NCBI RefSeq assembly: GCF_026712245.1
Contig: NZ_JAPPUY010000004.1
Coordinates: forward strand, 124,001 to 188,000
Direction: 5' to 3'
DNA length: 64,000 bases
Source of the DNA: Roseateles hydrophilus
GTDB lineage: Bacteria; Pseudomonadota; Gammaproteobacteria; Burkholderiales; Burkholderiaceae_C
In this document: positions 60,574-64,000 of the stretch, in pieces
Layout of the letters: each line of letters begins with the position of its first letter
Numbering within the stretch: position 1 is the first letter of the stretch
Made by a program: the position numbers and the translations under genes
Notes under the pieces: generated by a model
Database searches by the model: none
What the model was told of the DNA's origin: nothing
Seen by the model: the letters and a program-made list of their open reading frames with translations, nothing else

Positions 60574-62478
60574 TCAGGGCTGCGCCGTGTAGCGCGTGTG
60601 CAAGCGCCGGCCCTGCGGGTCCATGGCCTGCAGCCACAACTCGGTGGTGACCGTGACGGCCGGCGTGAACGGCGTGGCGAGCGTGACGCTGGTCTTGGGC
60701 GGCAGCGGCACGGCCGTGTCCAGCACCGTGGGGGCGCTGCCGTCGGTGGGGCGAAAGACTCGCTTGATCTCGATGAGGCGCAGGTCCGGATTGGCGGCCG
60801 CCCAGGTGCGCCAGTCGAGCTGCAGCGTGCTGCCCTGCAGGTCGATCGCGCGCAGCAGTGCACTGCTGTTGACCGTGTCCAGCGCCGGGAAGCGCGCGGC
60901 GGCCGGCTCGCCGGGCACGTCCGCGTTCAGGTAAATGCTGCGGTCTTCCAGCGCCGTGGTGACAAGGAACTTGGCGCCTCGCGTGCTGTCCACGCCGCCC
61001 ACCCAGCCGATGGCGGCGCGCTGGATGGCGATGTCGGCCACGCCGCCGGTGGGCACGACGCTGGCCGTGCCCGCGGCGGAGGACATGCACAGCAGGCTGC
61101 GGCCGCAGTCGCGAAAGGACAGGCTGAAGCCGCCGGTGAGCTGCACAGTGGCGCTGCTGATGAGCACGCTGGCGTCGGCTGCCAGCGCCTGGATCTCCAC
61201 CTGCAGGCCGATGCCGGGGTTGGGGCTCTGCGTGCTGTCGGCGCTGCCGTCGGCCTTCTTGGCCGCAAAGGCCAGCGGGTGCACGGCCACTGCCAGCTTC
61301 TTGCCGTTGCCGGCCAGATTCCACTTGTGCGTGGTCGTGGCGCTCTTGTTGTAGCTGACGGCATCGCTGAAGACATCGACGATGGCGCCGGTCGAGTCGC
61401 TGACCGCCGCAGCCACCAGCACCTTGCTGCAGTCGCCGGTGGTCGCCGCGCCTTCCGCGCAGCCCAGCAGCTGGAAGCGGCCGAGCTGGCGGTTGGCGGC
61501 CGAGTAGCTGGCCAGCAGCGTGGCCAGGCCGGCGGCCGTGCGGCTGTTGTGGCGGTCGTAGCTGGTGGTCAACAGCGCATCGGCCTGAATGGCGGCGCTG
61601 TCCTTGCCCTGCACGATGAGCTTGTTCAGCGCGGCGCCCAGGTCATCCAGGCCCGACAGGTTGGGCAGCAGCTTGGAGGCGCTGGTGGCGGCCTTCAGCG
61701 TGGACGTGATGGCGTTGGCGGGCGTGGCGCCGGTGGCCTTGAGCAGTTCCGTCTGCGCTGTGGGCAGCGCCACAACCACTTCGGGCGCCGTGCTGGCGAG
61801 GAACTTGTTGCTGATCTGCAGTTGCGGCACGTTGGTGCTGGAGCGCGCAAAGTCCACGCGCACACTCTCGATCAGCAGGTCGTGCGTGCCCTTGTTGGCC
61901 GCGAAGCTCGCGTCGGCGAGCGGGTCCAGCGTCGCTGGGTCGGTGATCTTCAGGTCGGTCAGCTGGGTCTTGACCAGGGTCTTGAGGAAGTCCTTGGCGG
62001 CCGTCGTGGCGCTGGCCATCTGCGTGAGCTGGCTGGTGCTGGTGGCCGCGGCGGCGAACACCGGCGCCGGCTCGGTGCCCAGCGCGAGCGCGACGACGGC
62101 GTCACTGAGCGGCGTGACATGGCCCACCATGGTGGCGGCGACGACGGGCACGATGGAGTGCAGCACCTGCATGCGACCGGCGGCGTCCACGCCGCGCGCC
62201 TGGATGAACAGCGGCGCCGCCGGGCTGGTGGCCGACAGCGTCAGGCTGTAGCTGCCGTCCGCCGCGTGGGTGGTGGCCGAGCCGACGAGCTTGCCCTGGC
62301 CATCGACGACGCTGACCTGTGCATTCACCAGGGGCGCGCCGGTGGCTGCGATGCCGCGCAGCGTCGGCGGCGTCGTGGCTGCCGGTGTCGAGCTCGCCTC
62401 GTCCTTGCCACCACCACCGCCACACGCGGCGAGCAGCACAAGCAGGGGCAACACGAGGGCGGCAAAACGGTACGGCAT
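60574..62478 (-). CDS. Large hypothetical lipoprotein with carboxypeptidase-regulatory-like domain
   Basis: A 634-residue protein with a lipobox (LLAAC near residue 19) and a GGGGG linker, so it should be lipid-anchored in the envelope. Residues 40-130 (GIAATGAPLVNAQVSVVDGQ; DGSYSLTLSATSPAAPLF) resemble the carboxypeptidase-regulatory/Ig-like fold that decorates surface proteins. The rest is unassigned, with Cys pairs (CGRSLLC). No enzyme motif is seen. It has its own flanking gaps on both sides, so it is probably monocistronic. Confidence 0.8.
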   Translation of the reverse strand: MPYRFAALVLPLLVLLAACGGGGGKDEASSTPAATTPPTLRGIAATGAPLVNAQVSVVDGQGKLVGSATTHAADGSYSLTLSATSPAAPLFIQARGVDAAGRMQVLHSIVPVVAATMVGHVTPLSDAVVALALGTEPAPVFAAAATSTSQLTQMASATTAAKDFLKTLVKTQLTDLKITDPATLDPLADASFAANKGTHDLLIESVRVDFARSSTNVPQLQISNKFLASTAPEVVVALPTAQTELLKATGATPANAITSTLKAATSASKLLPNLSGLDDLGAALNKLIVQGKDSAAIQADALLTTSYDRHNSRTAAGLATLLASYSAANRQLGRFQLLGCAEGAATTGDCSKVLVAAAVSDSTGAIVDVFSDAVSYNKSATTTHKWNLAGNGKKLAVAVHPLAFAAKKADGSADSTQSPNPGIGLQVEIQALAADASVLISSATVQLTGGFSLSFRDCGRSLLCMSSAAGTASVVPTGGVADIAIQRAAIGWVGGVDSTRGAKFLVTTALEDRSIYLNADVPGEPAAARFPALDTVNSSALLRAIDLQGSTLQLDWRTWAAANPDLRLIEIKRVFRPTDGSAPTVLDTAVPLPPKTSVTLATPFTPAVTVTTELWLQAMDPQGRRLHTRYTAQP

Positions 62479-62553
62479 GGCGCGGTCTGGAACTGGGCTT
62501 GAGCCAGTTTGCCGCGCCGCGCGCCGCTGCAGTGCGCAGTTAAGCGCCGGGAT

Positions 62554-64000
62554 TCAGCGCTTGATCTGCACCCAGGCCAGCTCGACGAAGTTGTCGGCGC
62601 GGTGCACCGCCGTCACCGCAGCCTGCATGGCCCAGGGGATGACCTGCCGGTGCAGCGGGATCACGTTCACCTGCTCGCGCCATTCCGCCAGTGCACCGCG
62701 GATCAGCTGCTCACGCTTCTTCGCATCGGTCTCGACACTGCTCCGCGCGGCCAGCGCATCGGCGCGGTCGTTGCGGAAGGCACCGTAGTTGTAGTCGCCC
62801 ACACCCTTGACGCTGCGGTTGCGCAGCACGGGCGTGAGCATGACCTCGGCGTCGGTGATGCTGCCGCCCCAGCCGTACAGGAACAGGCTGCTGTCCAGCT
62901 TCTCCAGCTTGGGGAAGTACAGCGCGCGCGGCATCGCGTTGACCTTCACACGCACCTTGATCTGCGCCCACATGGCGGCCAGTGCGGCGCAGATCTCCTC
63001 GTCGTTGATGTAGCGGTTGTTGGGGCAGTCCAGCGTGACCTCGAAGCCGTCCGCATAGCCGGCATCGGCCATCAGCTTGCGGGCGCCCGCGACATCCAGC
63101 GGCAGGCGTGACTGCAGCGCCGGGTCGTCGAAGGACGCGTTGGCCGACGGCGTCAGCGCGCCGGTCGGCTCGGACAGGCCGGCCATCAGCTTGAGCTTGA
63201 GCGCCTGCACGTCGATGGCCTGGTAGAGCGCGCGCCGCACGCGCACATCCTTGAACGGATTGCGGTCGCCGGGTGCGCGGCCGTAGAGCAGCTTGTCGCG
63301 CGCCTGGTCCATGCCAATGAAGACCAGCCGGTTCTCGGGCCCGTCGATGATCTTCACACCGGGCGTGCTGCGCAGCCGCGTGATGTCGCGCGGCGCCGGG
63401 TCGTTGACCAGATCCACCTCGCCCGACACCAGGGCCGCCAGCCGCGTGGCGTCACTCGCGATCGGGGTGTAGACCACCTCCTGCACATTGCCGTCGGCGC
63501 GCCCCCACCAGGCCGGGTTGCGCCGCAGCACGGTCTTCACGCCAGGCTGGCGCGTGACCAGCTGGAAGGGCCCCGTGCCATTGGCGTTGACGGAGGCGTG
63601 GCTCTCCTCGCGCCCCTTGAAGTCCAGCGGCTGCACCACGCGGTGGGTCTCACACCACTTGCGGCTCATGATGGGCAGCTGCTCGACGTGCTGCAGGAAG
63701 ATGGGGTTGAAGGCGGCGAGTTGGAAGTCCACCGTCAGGTCGTCCACGCGCTTGGGCGTGCCCACCGCATGGGCATAGACGGCGATCTGCGATGTGGGCG
63801 CCCGCGCGCGCTGCAGCGAGAACACGACGTCATCGGCCGTGAACGGCGTGCCGTCGTGGAACTTCACGCCCGGCCTGAGCTTGAAGCGCCAGCTCAGCGG
63901 CCCGGTCTGGGCCCAGGATGTGGCCAGCCCCGGCACCAGCGCCAGCCGCGCGTCGCGGTGGATGAGGCGCTCGTAGATCTGGGAGTTGACGTTGTTCGTC
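62554..64000 (-). CDS. Peptide/nickel ABC transporter substrate-binding protein (SBP_bac_5), 5'-truncated
   Basis: The frame stays open to the window end, so the N-terminus and signal peptide are missing. The visible 481 residues are typical family 5 binding protein: NSQIYERLIHRD near the left end of the visible part, WRFKLRPGVKFHDGTPFTADD, LVFIGMDQARDK, YADGFEVTLDCPNNRYIND. It should bind oligopeptides or similar ligands in the periplasm. The permease and ATPase partners, if any, lie outside the window upstream; downstream is the large lipoprotein gene. Confidence 0.92.
   Translation of the reverse strand, partial: TNNVNSQIYERLIHRDARLALVPGLATSWAQTGPLSWRFKLRPGVKFHDGTPFTADDVVFSLQRARAPTSQIAVYAHAVGTPKRVDDLTVDFQLAAFNPIFLQHVEQLPIMSRKWCETHRVVQPLDFKGREESHASVNANGTGPFQLVTRQPGVKTVLRRNPAWWGRADGNVQEVVYTPIASDATRLAALVSGEVDLVNDPAPRDITRLRSTPGVKIIDGPENRLVFIGMDQARDKLLYGRAPGDRNPFKDVRVRRALYQAIDVQALKLKLMAGLSEPTGALTPSANASFDDPALQSRLPLDVAGARKLMADAGYADGFEVTLDCPNNRYINDEEICAALAAMWAQIKVRVKVNAMPRALYFPKLEKLDSSLFLYGWGGSITDAEVMLTPVLRNRSVKGVGDYNYGAFRNDRADALAARSSVETDAKKREQLIRGALAEWREQVNVIPLHRQVIPWAMQAAVTAVHRADNFVELAWVQIKR

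Overview
The window is GC-rich and looks like the chromosome of a Burkholderiales betaproteobacterium, probably near Roseateles, Pelomonas or Mitsuaria. That placement is an inference from GC content and from the protein families: SapC, a FeeM-type N-acyl amino acid synthase, UrtABCDE, DUF2783 beside HmgA, and a cyclopropane-synthase operon with DUF1365, DUF3833 and a chalcone-isomerase-like protein. Most of the window is ordinary core metabolism in tight operons. There is one lone integron cassette near the left end and one 13.3 kb genomic island at 41470-54816.

Left part (1-20300): the end of an RND outer-membrane channel gene; a single integron gene cassette with a recognisable attC; an eight-gene minus-strand operon for modifying membrane fatty acids (FAD oxidoreductase, DUF1365, cyclopropane synthase, chalcone-isomerase-like, MFS, DUF3833 lipoprotein, SDR, NTF2-like), divergent from a TetR gene with two operator-like palindromes between them; a SNF2 helicase; an RpiB/LacAB-type isomerase; and a fatty-acid degradation block (thioesterase, SDR, acyl-CoA dehydrogenase, thiolase, FadJ/FadB-like protein).

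Middle part (20400-41400): a patatin-like phospholipase, a VanZ-like protein, the ergothioneine pair egtB-egtD, the urea transporter urtABCDE, and a homogentisate pathway cluster (hmgA, fahA, DUF2783, flavin hydroxylase, MBL-fold protein, divergent IclR). Then come FeeM, SapC, a CNNM/CorC-type protein, apaH and a serine tRNA.

Island (41470-54816): bounded by 27-bp direct repeats of the tRNA-Ser 3' end and carrying a tyrosine integrase next to the left end. It holds a serine resolvase, a broken Bro-N antirepressor, a tRNA-Leu-like structure, several unknown small genes, a LexA-box-controlled gene pair, and a complete-looking type IV CRISPR-Cas effector locus. That locus runs on the minus strand as cas6-like, csf2 (Cas7-like), a CRISPR array (21 repeats of 36 bp, 20 spacers of exactly 30 bp), csf3 (Cas5-like), an unassigned gene in the csf1 position, and a DinG-type helicase fused to a C-terminal HNH nuclease. 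There is no cas1 or cas2. The array lies inside the effector operon, and the strand that encodes the effector genes stays open across the whole array, up to the csf3 start. I regard this locus as the most unusual system in the window.

Right part (54832-64000): the transcription terminator displaced from the tRNA, a 24-C homopolymer just upstream of an HDOD gene, a multi-PAS GGDEF-EAL protein next to an RsbQ-like hydrolase, a large lipoprotein, and a truncated peptide-ABC substrate-binding protein.
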